A stretch of DNA of 40,027 bases from Planctomycetota bacterium (GCA_028281445.1 JANQJW010000029.1:1-40027), one strand, 5' to 3'. Positions 17,144 to 26,446 are shown, counted from the first letter of the stretch. A program made the numbers and translations. Notes: generated by a model not told the origin, from the letters alone.

Positions 17144-17881
17144 TCAGCGCGACAGCGTCCGCTCCACGAAGCGGCCAATGGCGCCGAGCACCTGGGGCGA
17201 GGCCCAGAGCTCGGTCACGTGCGGGTGCTCGCGTGCCTTGCGGCGCAGCTCACGCGTCATGGCTTCCTTCATGGCGTGAAACGTCTCGGGCGGAACGGCA
17301 CCGAGCTCGCCTGCCACCTCGAGCGCGCGGTCCATCAGCGTGTCGGGCGGACACACCTCGTCGCACAGGCCCCAGTTGCGCGCGTCGCGCAGAGGCAGAA
17401 CCGTGCCGCGGTAGATCAGCTGCCGTTGGTACTGCCGCGGGATCGCCGCGCGTGAGATCTCCAGCGCGATGCCGGGAAACGGCACGCCTACGGGAAGCTC
17501 GGTCAGCCCGATCTTGGCGTCGGTCTCGGCAGCGATCCGCCAGTCGCCCGTGCTCAGCATCACGCAGCCGCCTGCGAGCGCGTGTCCGTTGGCTGCTACG
17601 ACCAGGGGCTTCGGGAAGCCGGCCATCCGGTCGAAGCAGCCCTCCAGCACGGGGATGAACTCGCGCACGTACTCGGCGCCCCCGTCGAGCACACGCGTGA
17701 GGTCGACGCCCGCGGACAAGCACGACCCGGCACCCGTGAAGACGACAGCGCGCGCGTCGCCGGATGCCTCCTCGTCGAGCGTCATGCTCAGGCGGCGTAG
17801 CAGCTCGATGTCCAGCGCATTCACCTTGCCGTGGGCGAGCCGCAGCACGGTGACACTTCCCTCTCTCTGACGCTCGATCAT
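17144..17881 (-). CDS. Enoyl-CoA hydratase/isomerase (crotonase) family protein
   Basis: The 245 residues show the crotonase fold throughout: HGKVNALD near 17-24, the first oxyanion-hole segment CLSAGVDL (54-61), the second in NGHALAGGC (98-106), and IGLTELPVGVPFPG (124-137). In hydratases one catalytic Glu follows the second glycine segment (GGCE) and the other lies in the PEI segment. Here the first is replaced by Val107, while Glu128 occupies the second place. It may therefore be an isomerase or another crotonase subtype rather than a standard hydratase. There is no signal peptide. The neighbours are not beta-oxidation genes, so no pathway is indicated. The ribosome site is weak. Confidence 0.88.
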   Translation of the reverse strand: MIERQREGSVTVLRLAHGKVNALDIELLRRLSMTLDEEASGDARAVVFTGAGSCLSAGVDLTRVLDGGAEYVREFIPVLEGCFDRMAGFPKPLVVAANGHALAGGCVMLSTGDWRIAAETDAKIGLTELPVGVPFPGIALEISRAAIPRQYQRQLIYRGTVLPLRDARNWGLCDEVCPPDTLMDRALEVAGELGAVPPETFHAMKEAMTRELRRKAREHPHVTELWASPQVLGAIGRFVERTLSR

Positions 17882-17917
17882 CTGCTCGTTATAGCCGCCG
17901 GAGGGGGGAGGCTGCCG

Positions 17918-20900
17918 CTACTTCGAAAGACCCCAGAGGACCCAGCCGGCCCAATAGTAGGGATGCTTCCACTTCTCGTGGCGGCGTACGAAGGCCTGCG
18001 CTCGCCGCAGCGCCTCGATGGCTGCCATGCCCTTGGACGCCGCGTCCTTGGGGTTCCACAACTCGTAGAACTTCTTCATCAGCGCGCCCGTGGCCTCGTC
18101 GTCGACCTTCCAGAGCGAGCAGACCACGCGCTGTGCGCCGGCATAGAGGAAGGAGCGCGTCAGACCGAGCAGGCCGTTGCCGCGCATGACCTTGCCGCGG
18201 CCGGTCTCGCACGCCGACAACACGGCGAGATCCGTAGGGATGCGCAGCCGCATGATCTCAGTCGCCGTGAGGAACCCGTCCTGGGTGAGCGGACCGCCCT
18301 CGGCGACCTCCGCGGGTCGTGTGACAGCGAGCGAGGAGAGGTCGGCGCGCTCCATGTTCAGGAGCCCGTGGCAGGCGAAGTGAACGGCGCGCCAGCGCTT
18401 CTCGGCGCCGAGCTGCTCGGCGAATGCGCTCTCGGTTGCCTCCCTGCCGAGCAGCACGACGTCACCCACGGCTTCGACTTCCGGGCGCGTCGCCGGCAGG
18501 CGCACGAGCTTGTGGCTGCGCGTGATCCCATCGCCATCGACGGAACGAGTAAAGACGCCGGCAGCGGAGCCGCCGTTGGTGAGCTCGTACGCGGGATCGC
18601 CAAGCGCGAGAACCTTCGCGCCCGGGAACGGCGCTTCCTCGACGAGATGGCTGTACGTAGTTGCGCTCGGCGTCATGACCGTGGTGCGCCCTCCGAAGAG
18701 CAGCGCGAAGGGGATGCGCGACAGCTCGCCGTCCGGCGAGACGACGACGCTCTTGATCGACGCCGGCAGGTCGAGCGGCTTCACAAGAAGACTCTCGACG
18801 GCCGCGAGCGCAGCCTTCGCATCGACCTCCGGGTCGCTCAGCACGAGGTCGCGGCACACGCGCTCCACCTTGGTGCGCTCGTCGAGGAACAGCACCCGCT
18901 CGGCGTCGGGTGTGACCACGACGGCCAGCGCCTGCTTGCCGCACAGGCCGTAGACGACGATCGCTTGATTGCTGTCGAGCGTGCCCTGGACCGTACGTAA
19001 CTCTGCAGCGCGGGGATAGGCGATGCGCGCTTGACGCTTGGCTTCGCGCTCGATTCGACCGGCGACGGCGCGCAGTTCTTCCACGGCGGCATCGAGTGCC
19101 TTGCGCTTCTCACGCCGCTGCTGAAGCGTTCCGCGCGCACCGAGACGATCAAGGTCCGACCGTGCGTGTGCGATCGCGCCGCGCGCACGTTGCTCGGCTT
19201 CGCGCAGGGATTGCGGAAGCTCGTCGTAGCCGACGTGGGCGCGCGCGCTGTTCGACGCGAGCAGCAGGCTCGCACGGCCCTTCTCCAGGAAACGGAGTGT
19301 CGTGCGCGGGTCCTCGAGGCGTGCGGCGGCTTCGGCGCCGGCTTCGAGCAGGTCGGCGAAGCGCGCGCGCGCCGTCGAGCCTTCGACGTCGCCCAGACTG
19401 CCCAGAATCTCCTCGACCTCGCGGCTTCCGGCGCGCGCTTCCTGCAAGGCCTTGTCGAAGTCGCCCGTGTTCACGTACGCGCGTGCCAGCGTCTGGCGGA
19501 ACTCCACCTCTCGCATGGGCAGCCGCCAACTGTGTGCCTCGTCGGCCGCCTCGGTCAGGTGCCGTAGGCCCTCGTCGCGCTTGCCCGCTCGAAGCAGGAT
19601 GTTTCCGAGCCCTGCCCGTGCCGACAGGGCGAGCTCGGGCGCGTTCGTCTTCTCGGCCGCCGCCAGGGCTTCGTGCGCGTACTTCAGCGCTTCCTCGTTT
19701 CGGTTCTGGAGCGAGAGGATTGCCGCGACATGCGTCAGAGAGAAAGCCTCGTGGTCGATGCTTCCAGCGGACCGGGCAAGCGCAAGCGCGGACTGCTGCA
19801 CGTCAAGCGCCTCTGAGAGGTCGCCGAGCTCGACGAGGACGCTGCTGATGTTGCCCAACGCGATGGCCTCGCGGCGGCGATCGCCGATGACGCGCCACTT
19901 CGACGCGGCGTCCCGGTGCGATGCAAGCGCTGCGTCGAAGTCGCCCAGGGCCCACTGGAACGTGCCCTGCGCGGCGACCGCCGCGGCCACGTGGCGCCTG
20001 ACCTTCGAGCGCTTGGCGGTGCTCAACGCGGAGTCGATGGTGTCAAGCGCTTCGCCGAACGAGCCAAGACTGTAGTACGCGCCCGCCAGGTCGATGGAGA
20101 TCGCGGCGATCTCGTCGTCTTGGCCCAGCGACGCTGCCAGCTCGAGGGCACGTTGCAAGTGACGCCGTGCGCCCCCTGCGTTGCCCATACGCGCGAGCGC
20201 GCCGGCCATCCCGCGCATCGCCGGCGGCATGCGGTCGCGGCGGTCCGTCGCTTGGAAAAGGGCGAGCGCCTCCTTGAATCGACGCAGTCCCTCCCGCGTC
20301 TCGCCGGAGGAGACCGCGCAGTAGGCCCGCACCATCGTCATGTCGGCCGGGAGGCGATCGTTGTCGTTCTCGGCTGCCCACGCGCTGCCGCCATCAGCAG
20401 TGGCGCATGCCTCGGCGTATTCACCGAGCTCCCAGTAGACGTTCGCCAGGTTCACGTAGGCATCGGCGACCTGCGCCTTGCGCCCCGCGGCTCGGTGCAA
20501 TTCCAGCGCGCGTTCGAAGTGGGGCTTGGCGCGCTCGTAGTCTTCCAGCAGGTGGTACGTCCACGCGAGCCAGTCGACGGCCTGCATGATCGCGGCCTCG
20601 AACTTGCTCCGCTCCGCTGCGGCGAGTCCGTGTTCGAGGGCCTGTGCGGCCTTGCCGTGGGCATCCTGCCCGACGTGCAGCTTGGCGAGCGTGATCATCG
20701 CGACGGCCGCGCCGCGGTCGTCGCCCACTTCGGCCAGCAACACCCGCGCCGCTTCGAGCTGCTTGGCGGCCTCCTCGTGCTTCTTGCGCATGTAGAGGGT
20801 CTGGCCGAGCATGGCGCGCCCGCGGCCCTCGTACTGCTTGTGGCCGGCGGCCTTCGCCTGGGCGACGCCCTCGCGGAGCGTGGCCTCGGCCTTCTCCATG

Positions 20901-21037
20901 GCTCCGGCCTGGAGATGACGAGTGCCGGCGTTGATGGTTGCGCCGGCGGTCTTCCCGGGGTCTTCGCTCGCGGGTTCGTCCGCGTGCGCGGCGAGGGGGA
21001 GGGCCAGAAGGACGGCGAGGACGGCGCAGAGGCGCAT
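17918..21037 (-). CDS. Exported TPR-repeat CHAT-domain (caspase-like) protein
   Basis: The 1039-residue protein has a signal peptide (about 1-19, AAHA/DE). AGGAG just before ATG 21037 supports this start. Residues about 30-560 are a long tract of TPR-type helical pairs, with repeated patterns such as ALELHRAAGRKAQVADAYVN. A coiled-coil-like stretch follows near 600-680. The C-terminus is a CHAT domain with both members of the cysteine-protease dyad: His in HFACHG (about 890) and Cys in LSACETG (about 943). CHAT proteases belong to the separase/caspase clan. Most characterised ones are cytoplasmic, whereas this one is predicted to be exported. It is divergent from the kinase-WD40 gene across 144 bases, so joint regulation is plausible. 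The substrate is unknown. Confidence 0.93.
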   Translation of the reverse strand: MRLCAVLAVLLALPLAAHADEPASEDPGKTAGATINAGTRHLQAGAMEKAEATLREGVAQAKAAGHKQYEGRGRAMLGQTLYMRKKHEEAAKQLEAARVLLAEVGDDRGAAVAMITLAKLHVGQDAHGKAAQALEHGLAAAERSKFEAAIMQAVDWLAWTYHLLEDYERAKPHFERALELHRAAGRKAQVADAYVNLANVYWELGEYAEACATADGGSAWAAENDNDRLPADMTMVRAYCAVSSGETREGLRRFKEALALFQATDRRDRMPPAMRGMAGALARMGNAGGARRHLQRALELAASLGQDDEIAAISIDLAGAYYSLGSFGEALDTIDSALSTAKRSKVRRHVAAAVAAQGTFQWALGDFDAALASHRDAASKWRVIGDRRREAIALGNISSVLVELGDLSEALDVQQSALALARSAGSIDHEAFSLTHVAAILSLQNRNEEALKYAHEALAAAEKTNAPELALSARAGLGNILLRAGKRDEGLRHLTEAADEAHSWRLPMREVEFRQTLARAYVNTGDFDKALQEARAGSREVEEILGSLGDVEGSTARARFADLLEAGAEAAARLEDPRTTLRFLEKGRASLLLASNSARAHVGYDELPQSLREAEQRARGAIAHARSDLDRLGARGTLQQRREKRKALDAAVEELRAVAGRIEREAKRQARIAYPRAAELRTVQGTLDSNQAIVVYGLCGKQALAVVVTPDAERVLFLDERTKVERVCRDLVLSDPEVDAKAALAAVESLLVKPLDLPASIKSVVVSPDGELSRIPFALLFGGRTTVMTPSATTYSHLVEEAPFPGAKVLALGDPAYELTNGGSAAGVFTRSVDGDGITRSHKLVRLPATRPEVEAVGDVVLLGREATESAFAEQLGAEKRWRAVHFACHGLLNMERADLSSLAVTRPAEVAEGGPLTQDGFLTATEIMRLRIPTDLAVLSACETGRGKVMRGNGLLGLTRSFLYAGAQRVVCSLWKVDDEATGALMKKFYELWNPKDAASKGMAAIEALRRAQAFVRRHEKWKHPYYWAGWVLWGLSK

Positions 21038-21181
21038 TTTCAGGGATCTCCTAGGGCTCCGTGGGGTCACCCGTATATGCGGGAACCAACGGGTCTCGTT
21101 CACCTTTCGGTCGGGAGCCCTGAACGCCTTACCCGGAATCACGCATGGGAACATGGAGGCCGAATGCGGAGGCGGTAGCGC
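21038..21181. promoter_or_regulatory. Divergent promoter region between CHAT and kinase-WD40 genes
   Basis: This 144-bp space must contain the promoters for both genes. A near-palindrome CCCGTATATGCGGG at 21070-21083 matches its reverse complement at 12 of 14 positions and contains the only AT-rich core nearby. It could be an operator or part of a promoter for the minus-strand gene. The ribosome site GGAGG for the kinase gene is about 9 bases before its GTG. I see no clear ECF-type promoter. Confidence 0.4.
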
Positions 21182-24100
21182 GTGACCACCGAGCCTGCGG
21201 CGTCGCTGACGCCCGAGCAGTTCAACCGGGCCTGCGACCTGTTCGGACAGGCCGTCGCCGAGGGTGTTCCCACCGACGAGCGCGAGGCGTTCCTCGAGCA
21301 GCATGCCGCCCAGGACGATGCCGCCGTGCGCGAGCACGTCTTGTCCATGCTGGCGTTTCATCACAAGGATGCGCACAAGGGCGAAACGGCGACGTTCGAA
21401 TATCTCGCATCGGACGCCATCCGCCAGGAGACCGTAGGGTGGACGTCGAAGCCCTTCGCGGAGATGCCCGAACGCATCGGTTCGTTTCGCATCATCCGGC
21501 ACATCGCGACCGGCGGCATGGGGGCGGTGTTCGAGGCCGAACAGGAGAAGCCCAAGCGCCGCGTGGCGCTGAAGTTGATTCGCACGGACATGCTCGGTCC
21601 GCAAACGGTCCAGCGCTTCGAGCGCGAGGCAACCGTGCTCGCACGTCTCACCCATCCGGGCATCGCACGCGTCTATGCGATGGGCCGCGCCGACACGCCT
21701 ACGGGCGTCGTGCCCTACATCGTCATGGAGTACGTCGAGGGCGAGGTCATCACCGACTACGCTCGCAAGAAGAGGCTGGCTCCGCGTGCGATCCTCGAGC
21801 TGCTCATGGACATCTGCGGGGCAGTTCACTACGCGCACCGCCGCGGCGTGATCCACCGCGATCTCAAGCCCAACAACATCCTGGTCGACGCCGAGGGCCG
21901 ACCGCGCGTCCTCGACTTCGGCATCGCGCGCGCACTCGACGACGACATCTCCGGCGTCGGCCAGATCACAGGCACCGGTGTCCTGATGGGCACGCTCAAC
22001 TACATGAGTCCGGAGATGGTCAAGGCCGAGGACGACGCGCTCCACGTCCGCGTCGACGTCTATGCCCTCGCGGCCGTGGGCTTCGAGCTGCTCACCGGCA
22101 AGCCGCCGGCGGACTTCTCCGAGCTGACCCCGCTCGAAGCCCTGGCGCACATGTCGGATGGTGACTCCGCGCGTCTGGATACCTTCGACAAGCGCTACCG
22201 CGGGGACTTGACCGTCATCTTCGAGAAGGCGCTGGCGACGTCGCCGGAAGACCGATACGGCGGCATGGCCGAGTTCGGCGAGGACATGCGCAGGCTCCTG
22301 CACAAGGAGCCGATCACTGCTCGACCGTTCTCACGCGGGTACTACCTGCGGCGGTTCATCGGGCGGCACAAGGCGCTCGTGGGCGCGGGCGTGATCGCGT
22401 TCCTGAGTCTGGCCGGTGGGTTGATCTACGCGCTGCTGGCGCAGAACCGAGAGGCCGACGCGCGCCGCGCCGCTGAACGGCACGCCTCGCGCAGCGCGGA
22501 CCTCCAGCACGCCGCTTCGCTCAAGGTCATCAGCCAGTCGCTGCGATCCGGACAGCGAAACACGGCCTTCAACACGTTCGAACGCCTGGAAGCATCGGCC
22601 GACGACTGGGAGTACCGCTTCCTCGATGCGCATCTGCACGACGCGATCGAGATCCACCCCTGGCCCGACGGGGCGGTGCTCGACCACGGTCACGTCTTCA
22701 CCGAGCAGTTCATCGTCTCGCGCGGCGAGGACCGCGACGCGCTGCGGTTCCTGGACACGGTTTCCGGGGCGGTAGCCGACGTCCGCTGTCCGCCCGGCGA
22801 ACCTCCCATCAAGGGTGTTCATGTGAGCGCCGATGGCCGCAGCCTTGTCGTCGCGTTCGGAGATTCGCGCTGGGGGGTCCTCGACATCGCGACGCGCACA
22901 TGGTGGCACGTGCTCACCGCCGACACGCCCTTCGCGGAACATGCCTCCGGAGCGCGGTCGCTGCACCTGGTGGGTCACAAGCAGAAGATGAAACTCTTCG
23001 ACATCGAGCGCGGCGTGCAGCTCCAACCGGCGTTCTGGTCGGGACCAGGCAACTACCGCACGAGCTGGGCGGTGGACGGCGAGGGGCGTGTGATCTGGGC
23101 CTCGAGAGCCGGCGACATCCTGATCGCGCGGCCGACATCGAGCGTGCCCGAGATGCGCTTGCAGATGGCCAGCGCGAAGCCGAGTGAGCTCTACGTAGAC
23201 GCGGGCGGACGGTGGCTCGCCAGCCGCCGCAGCGCCGTCGAGTTCTGGAATCTCTCCGAGGGCGCGCTCCAGTGGCGCATGCCGCGCCTGGGAGGCGACG
23301 TGCCTTCCGACGTCGCTTTCGACCCCGAGTCCGACCGCGCCGCCGTGTCCTACACAGGGGGCACCGTGCAGCTCGTGGACGTGAGGCGACGCGAGGTCCT
23401 GACCTCCATGTTCGACGGCCGCATTCGAACGTCGCAGCAGACCTACGGCGCAGCCAAGCGGGCCGTTCGCTTCGGATCCGGTCCGGACCGCGTTGTCACC
23501 TGGAGTCGCGTAGGACGCGCCCGGTGGCACGCCCGCCCCGATGCCGTGGTTCCGCGCGTGCTTCAGCACTTCAAGCGCGAAGCCGAGTTTCCGTTCGTCT
23601 ACGTGGCGGCGTTCCACCCCGGCGGTCGCTTCCTCGCGTCGGGTGCATGGGACGGGCGCGTCGTGATCTGGGACACCTGGACCGGACGCGAGGTAGTTCG
23701 CCACGTCTTGCGAGAGGACGACGTCACGCCGCGGCGTGTGTTCCAGGTGGCTTGGAGCGACGACGGAACGCGACTTCTCGTGCACGGAGTCGGAGGGGAC
23801 TACACCATCTTGGATCCATGGACGGGGACGGAGCACGTGGCGGGCACGTCTGCCGGCCAGCCCATTCAGTTCGCTGCCGGGAGCAACGAAGACGCGCTCG
23901 TTCGCTACGGCAACGAGATTCGCCGCGTGCGCCTCGAAGGCAGCGAGTCGAGGCCGAGCAAGCGGCCTGCCGCTGCCGCGCGCGGCGCTTTGCCCGCGTG
24001 GATCTGGGCCGCGGAACAGGACTACGGCTTCCGCGAGTTCCGGGTCGTCGGAGACCGGGCCGTCGCCATCGGGCGCTGGCTCTGGGGCCGCGGTGCCGAT

Positions 24101-24568
24101 CACTCCTTCGCTGTGTGGAAACGCGGTGAGCCGGACTCGCTGCGCGTGCACACGCTCGACAGCGAGGTCCTCGGACTCACACCCAGTTCGGACCGGAGAC
24201 GTCTCTTCCTGGCACTGCGGAGCGGCACGGTCGTCGTTTGGGACATGGAGCGCGAGTTGCCTGCGCTCGAGCTATCCGAGCACGACGGGTACGTGATCGG
24301 CGTGGCGGTCTCGCCGCTGGACGGCACCCTCGCCACGTCCTCCGAAGACGGCACCGTTCGTCTCTGGCACACGGTGCGGCTTGCCGACCGGCTGGCGCGA
24401 GCGAAGTCTGCCCGGGAACGGACGGCGCGGCTCGCGCCGGTCGTCAAGACGCTCCTGGAAGAGCACGGCTCGCGGGAGGCCGCCGCGGCCGCGTTGCGGG
24501 CCGATCCAGGCCTTTCGCCCGAAGACCGAACAGCGGCGCTCGCCGTGCTGGCGGCGCAGGCGCCTTGA
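21182..24568 (+). CDS. Transmembrane Ser/Thr kinase with C-terminal WD40-like propeller
   Basis: The 1128-residue protein starts at GTG 21182. A helical segment of about 95 residues precedes a complete Hanks kinase: ATGGMGAV at 109-116, Lys131, Glu149, HRDLKPNN at 225-232, DFG at 245-247 and MSPE at 275-278. One membrane segment lies at about 398-420, with a basic juxtamembrane stretch. The rest is a WD40-like propeller (about 490-1085), clearest in GGRFLASGAWDGRVVIWDTWTG and GTLATSSEDGTVRLWHT, while other blades are degenerate. By topology the propeller is outside the cytoplasmic membrane and probably binds a ligand or protein. The architecture is common in planctomycetes. An ECF sigma gene follows after 26 bases, so the kinase probably acts in its control. 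Confidence 0.94.
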   Translation: MTTEPAASLTPEQFNRACDLFGQAVAEGVPTDEREAFLEQHAAQDDAAVREHVLSMLAFHHKDAHKGETATFEYLASDAIRQETVGWTSKPFAEMPERIGSFRIIRHIATGGMGAVFEAEQEKPKRRVALKLIRTDMLGPQTVQRFEREATVLARLTHPGIARVYAMGRADTPTGVVPYIVMEYVEGEVITDYARKKRLAPRAILELLMDICGAVHYAHRRGVIHRDLKPNNILVDAEGRPRVLDFGIARALDDDISGVGQITGTGVLMGTLNYMSPEMVKAEDDALHVRVDVYALAAVGFELLTGKPPADFSELTPLEALAHMSDGDSARLDTFDKRYRGDLTVIFEKALATSPEDRYGGMAEFGEDMRRLLHKEPITARPFSRGYYLRRFIGRHKALVGAGVIAFLSLAGGLIYALLAQNREADARRAAERHASRSADLQHAASLKVISQSLRSGQRNTAFNTFERLEASADDWEYRFLDAHLHDAIEIHPWPDGAVLDHGHVFTEQFIVSRGEDRDALRFLDTVSGAVADVRCPPGEPPIKGVHVSADGRSLVVAFGDSRWGVLDIATRTWWHVLTADTPFAEHASGARSLHLVGHKQKMKLFDIERGVQLQPAFWSGPGNYRTSWAVDGEGRVIWASRAGDILIARPTSSVPEMRLQMASAKPSELYVDAGGRWLASRRSAVEFWNLSEGALQWRMPRLGGDVPSDVAFDPESDRAAVSYTGGTVQLVDVRRREVLTSMFDGRIRTSQQTYGAAKRAVRFGSGPDRVVTWSRVGRARWHARPDAVVPRVLQHFKREAEFPFVYVAAFHPGGRFLASGAWDGRVVIWDTWTGREVVRHVLREDDVTPRRVFQVAWSDDGTRLLVHGVGGDYTILDPWTGTEHVAGTSAGQPIQFAAGSNEDALVRYGNEIRRVRLEGSESRPSKRPAAAARGALPAWIWAAEQDYGFREFRVVGDRAVAIGRWLWGRGADHSFAVWKRGEPDSLRVHTLDSEVLGLTPSSDRRRLFLALRSGTVVVWDMERELPALELSEHDGYVIGVAVSPLDGTLATSSEDGTVRLWHTVRLADRLARAKSARERTARLAPVVKTLLEEHGSREAAAAALRADPGLSPEDRTAALAVLAAQAP

Positions 24569-24594
24569 CGGGACCGCCCTCGTAGACTTGGGGG

Positions 24595-25164
24595 ATGGCG
24601 CCTGATCCCGATGCCACCGACCTGTTGTTGGGCCTGCGCGAGGAGGGCATCACCTCGGACCCGCGCCTCGATCCGCTGATCTACGACGAGGTCCGGCGCC
24701 TGGCGCAGAAGATCATGAGCCGAGAGCGGCGCGGCCATACGCTTCAGCCCACCGCGCTCGCCAACGAGGCGTATCTCCGTCTGATCGACCAGTCGCGCAC
24801 ACAGCCGGCCGATCGCCGGCACTTCCTCGTGCTCGCCGCGCGCGCCATGCGCCGCATCCTGATCGACCACGCGCGGGCACGCAAGGCCGACAAGCGCGGT
24901 GGTGGTTGGGACCGGGTACCTCTCTCCGAGGGCAACCTGCTCGAGGAGGGCTCCACCCAGCTCGACATCCTCTCGTTGGAAGCCGCGCTCGAGGAGCTGT
25001 CGCAGCTCGACGCGCGCAAGGCCTCCATCGTGGAGTTGCGGTTCTTCGCGGGGCTCAGCACCAAGGAGGCCGCCGAGTGTCTTGGTGTAAGCACCGGGAC
25101 GATCAGCGAGGACTGGCAGGCGGCGCGTGCCTGGCTCGGCGTGCGCCTCGGCGCCACCGGCTAG
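24595..25164 (+). CDS. ECF sigma factor of the kinase-associated (Sigma70_ECF) type
   Basis: The 189-residue protein matches the PF07638-type ECF sigma factors by pattern. Region 2 reads LIYDEVRRLAQKIMSRERRGHTLQPTALANEAYLRL-like, then RRHFLVLAARAMRRILIDHARARKA. Region 4 has LSTKEAAECLGVSTGTISEDWQAARAWL. This subclass is known to occur with Ser/Thr kinases in planctomycetes. Here it comes after the kinase gene, 26 bases beyond its stop, the reverse of the order at 7754-8374. There is no membrane segment. A likely operon with the kinase makes it the probable output of that receptor. Confidence 0.93.
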   Translation: MAPDPDATDLLLGLREEGITSDPRLDPLIYDEVRRLAQKIMSRERRGHTLQPTALANEAYLRLIDQSRTQPADRRHFLVLAARAMRRILIDHARARKADKRGGGWDRVPLSEGNLLEEGSTQLDILSLEAALEELSQLDARKASIVELRFFAGLSTKEAAECLGVSTGTISEDWQAARAWLGVRLGATG

Positions 25165-25187
25165 TCGCTATCCGTACGCAAGCTGGC

Positions 25188-25721
25188 TCAGTCCGGCAGG
25201 CCGTGGATCCGAATCAGCCCGACGATCCGGTGCGTCGTCATGCCGTTGGCCGTCGCGAGGTCGACGCTCTGAACGACGTACTCGATCGTGGTGATCGCCG
25301 TCGCGCCGATGAGGTCGGGACCTGCGAGCACAGTGGACTGGATGTTCAACGGATTGGTGTCGGACTCGGTAGCGACGTTGGTTCGGCCGGCGATGTGCGT
25401 CTGCACATGCATGTCGTCGCTCGACCCGTTCGTCAGCAGCGTCTCGAACACCCCTTGGCCCGCGAGGGTGATGAACACGGACTCGCTGTCGTCGTCCGGG
25501 CCGACGGGGCTGTCGAAGGCAACGGTTGTGCCGCCCATGGTGAATTCGAGCGTGTAGGAGTCCGCAGTCCCGACCACAGTGCCGTCGAGCGAATGGGGGT
25601 ACTCGAGAAGGACTTCCGTGAATCGGCCGCTCGTGAAGAAGTTCTCGGATTCCCCACCGCCGCACGCAGTCAGCAACAAGGACAGGAAGGCGGAGGCGAT
25701 GATGGGAAAGCGTCGGATCAT
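25188..25721 (-). CDS. Small lipoprotein, function unknown
   Basis: The 177-residue protein has a lipoprotein signal ending in LLTAC (Cys20), followed by a GGGESEN linker. The mature part is strand-rich, with alternating hydrophobic residues (SYTLEFTMGGTTVAF, TAITTIEYVVQSVDL), and has no cysteines or catalytic motif. An ACGAGGA ribosome site supports ATG 25721. It resembles other small beta-rich surface lipoproteins of the window in style only. It is convergent with the sigma gene (23 bases between ends) and last in its minus-strand run. Confidence 0.8.
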   Translation of the reverse strand: MIRRFPIIASAFLSLLLTACGGGESENFFTSGRFTEVLLEYPHSLDGTVVGTADSYTLEFTMGGTTVAFDSPVGPDDDSESVFITLAGQGVFETLLTNGSSDDMHVQTHIAGRTNVATESDTNPLNIQSTVLAGPDLIGATAITTIEYVVQSVDLATANGMTTHRIVGLIRIHGLPD

Positions 25722-25890
25722 GGCGGATTCCTCGTGACGTGACTGCGAGTCCAGCTCGCGGCGTCACGGTGGAATGCGCAGCCGGACGCCGCTCGTTCAG
25801 AAAGGACGCTCGAGCAGGAAATCTGAACGCCCCCGCGCCGACTGCGCGACTCACTCCGACGAGCTGGGATCTCTTCCGTCGTCTCGACGA

Positions 25891-26409
25891 CTAGTCGGGC
25901 TGCATCGGCCGAGAGATCCGGAAGAGGACGCTATCGATGCCGCGCGCGTCCGGTCGCATGCCGACGCGCCGGCCGCCGATCTTCTCGACGGCGCGCTGCG
26001 AACGGATGTTGTCGATGCCAACGCGGAACACGACGTTGCGCACGAAGCGAAACGCGTGCTCGAGCATGAGACGCTTCATCTCGGCGTTGTAGATGCCGCC
26101 CCAGTGCGAGCGAGCGAGGAAGCTCCAGCCGATCTCGATCTCGCTCGCGGCCTCGTTGAAGTCGTGAAAGCGCGTCGAGCCGATCACCGCACCCGTTGGG
26201 CGATCGACCACGACGAAGGCACCGCCGGAGTCCATGGCGCCCTTGAAGAAGCGCCGAAACGCGGGCTCGGTCCAGCGATCCGACTCCGGGTGCTGCTCCC
26301 AGATGAGCGGATCGGATGCGACCGCGAAGAGCGCGTCGAAGTCATCTGCACGAAGCCGGCGGAGCTCGATGAGCGTACCGACCAGGTGCGGCTGGAGATC
26401 GAACGGCAT
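25891..26409 (-). CDS. GNAT family N-acetyltransferase (RimJ/RimL-like)
   Basis: The 172-residue length and order of motifs fit GNAT enzymes of the RimJ/RimL type. LVGTLIELRRLRADDFDALF opens the fold, PTGAVIGSTRFHDFNEAASEIEIGW is the central sheet with the acetyl-CoA-facing strand, and the C-terminus has VVFRVGIDNIRSQRAVEKIGGRRVG, the usual N-x-x-S-x-x-x-x-E-K-x-G signature. The enzyme transfers an acetyl group from acetyl-CoA to an amine; the substrate cannot be told. The start at ATG 26409 has a weak ribosome site but gives the family's standard N-terminus. It is cytoplasmic. Confidence 0.9.
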   Translation of the reverse strand: MPFDLQPHLVGTLIELRRLRADDFDALFAVASDPLIWEQHPESDRWTEPAFRRFFKGAMDSGGAFVVVDRPTGAVIGSTRFHDFNEAASEIEIGWSFLARSHWGGIYNAEMKRLMLEHAFRFVRNVVFRVGIDNIRSQRAVEKIGGRRVGMRPDARGIDSVLFRISRPMQPD

Positions 26410-26446
26410 GCGTCGAGCGTACTGCTCGATCTGAGTCGCCGGCGAG

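Noticed and set aside
17918..21037. CHAT-TPR protein as part of a CRISPR-linked (Craspase-type) system
   Set aside because: There is no CRISPR array or Cas protein in the window, and the signal peptide places the protein outside the cytoplasm.
22331..24151. Minus-strand open frame opposite the kinase-WD40 gene
   Set aside because: No domain pattern; the plus strand encodes recognisable WD40 blades and a membrane segment here.
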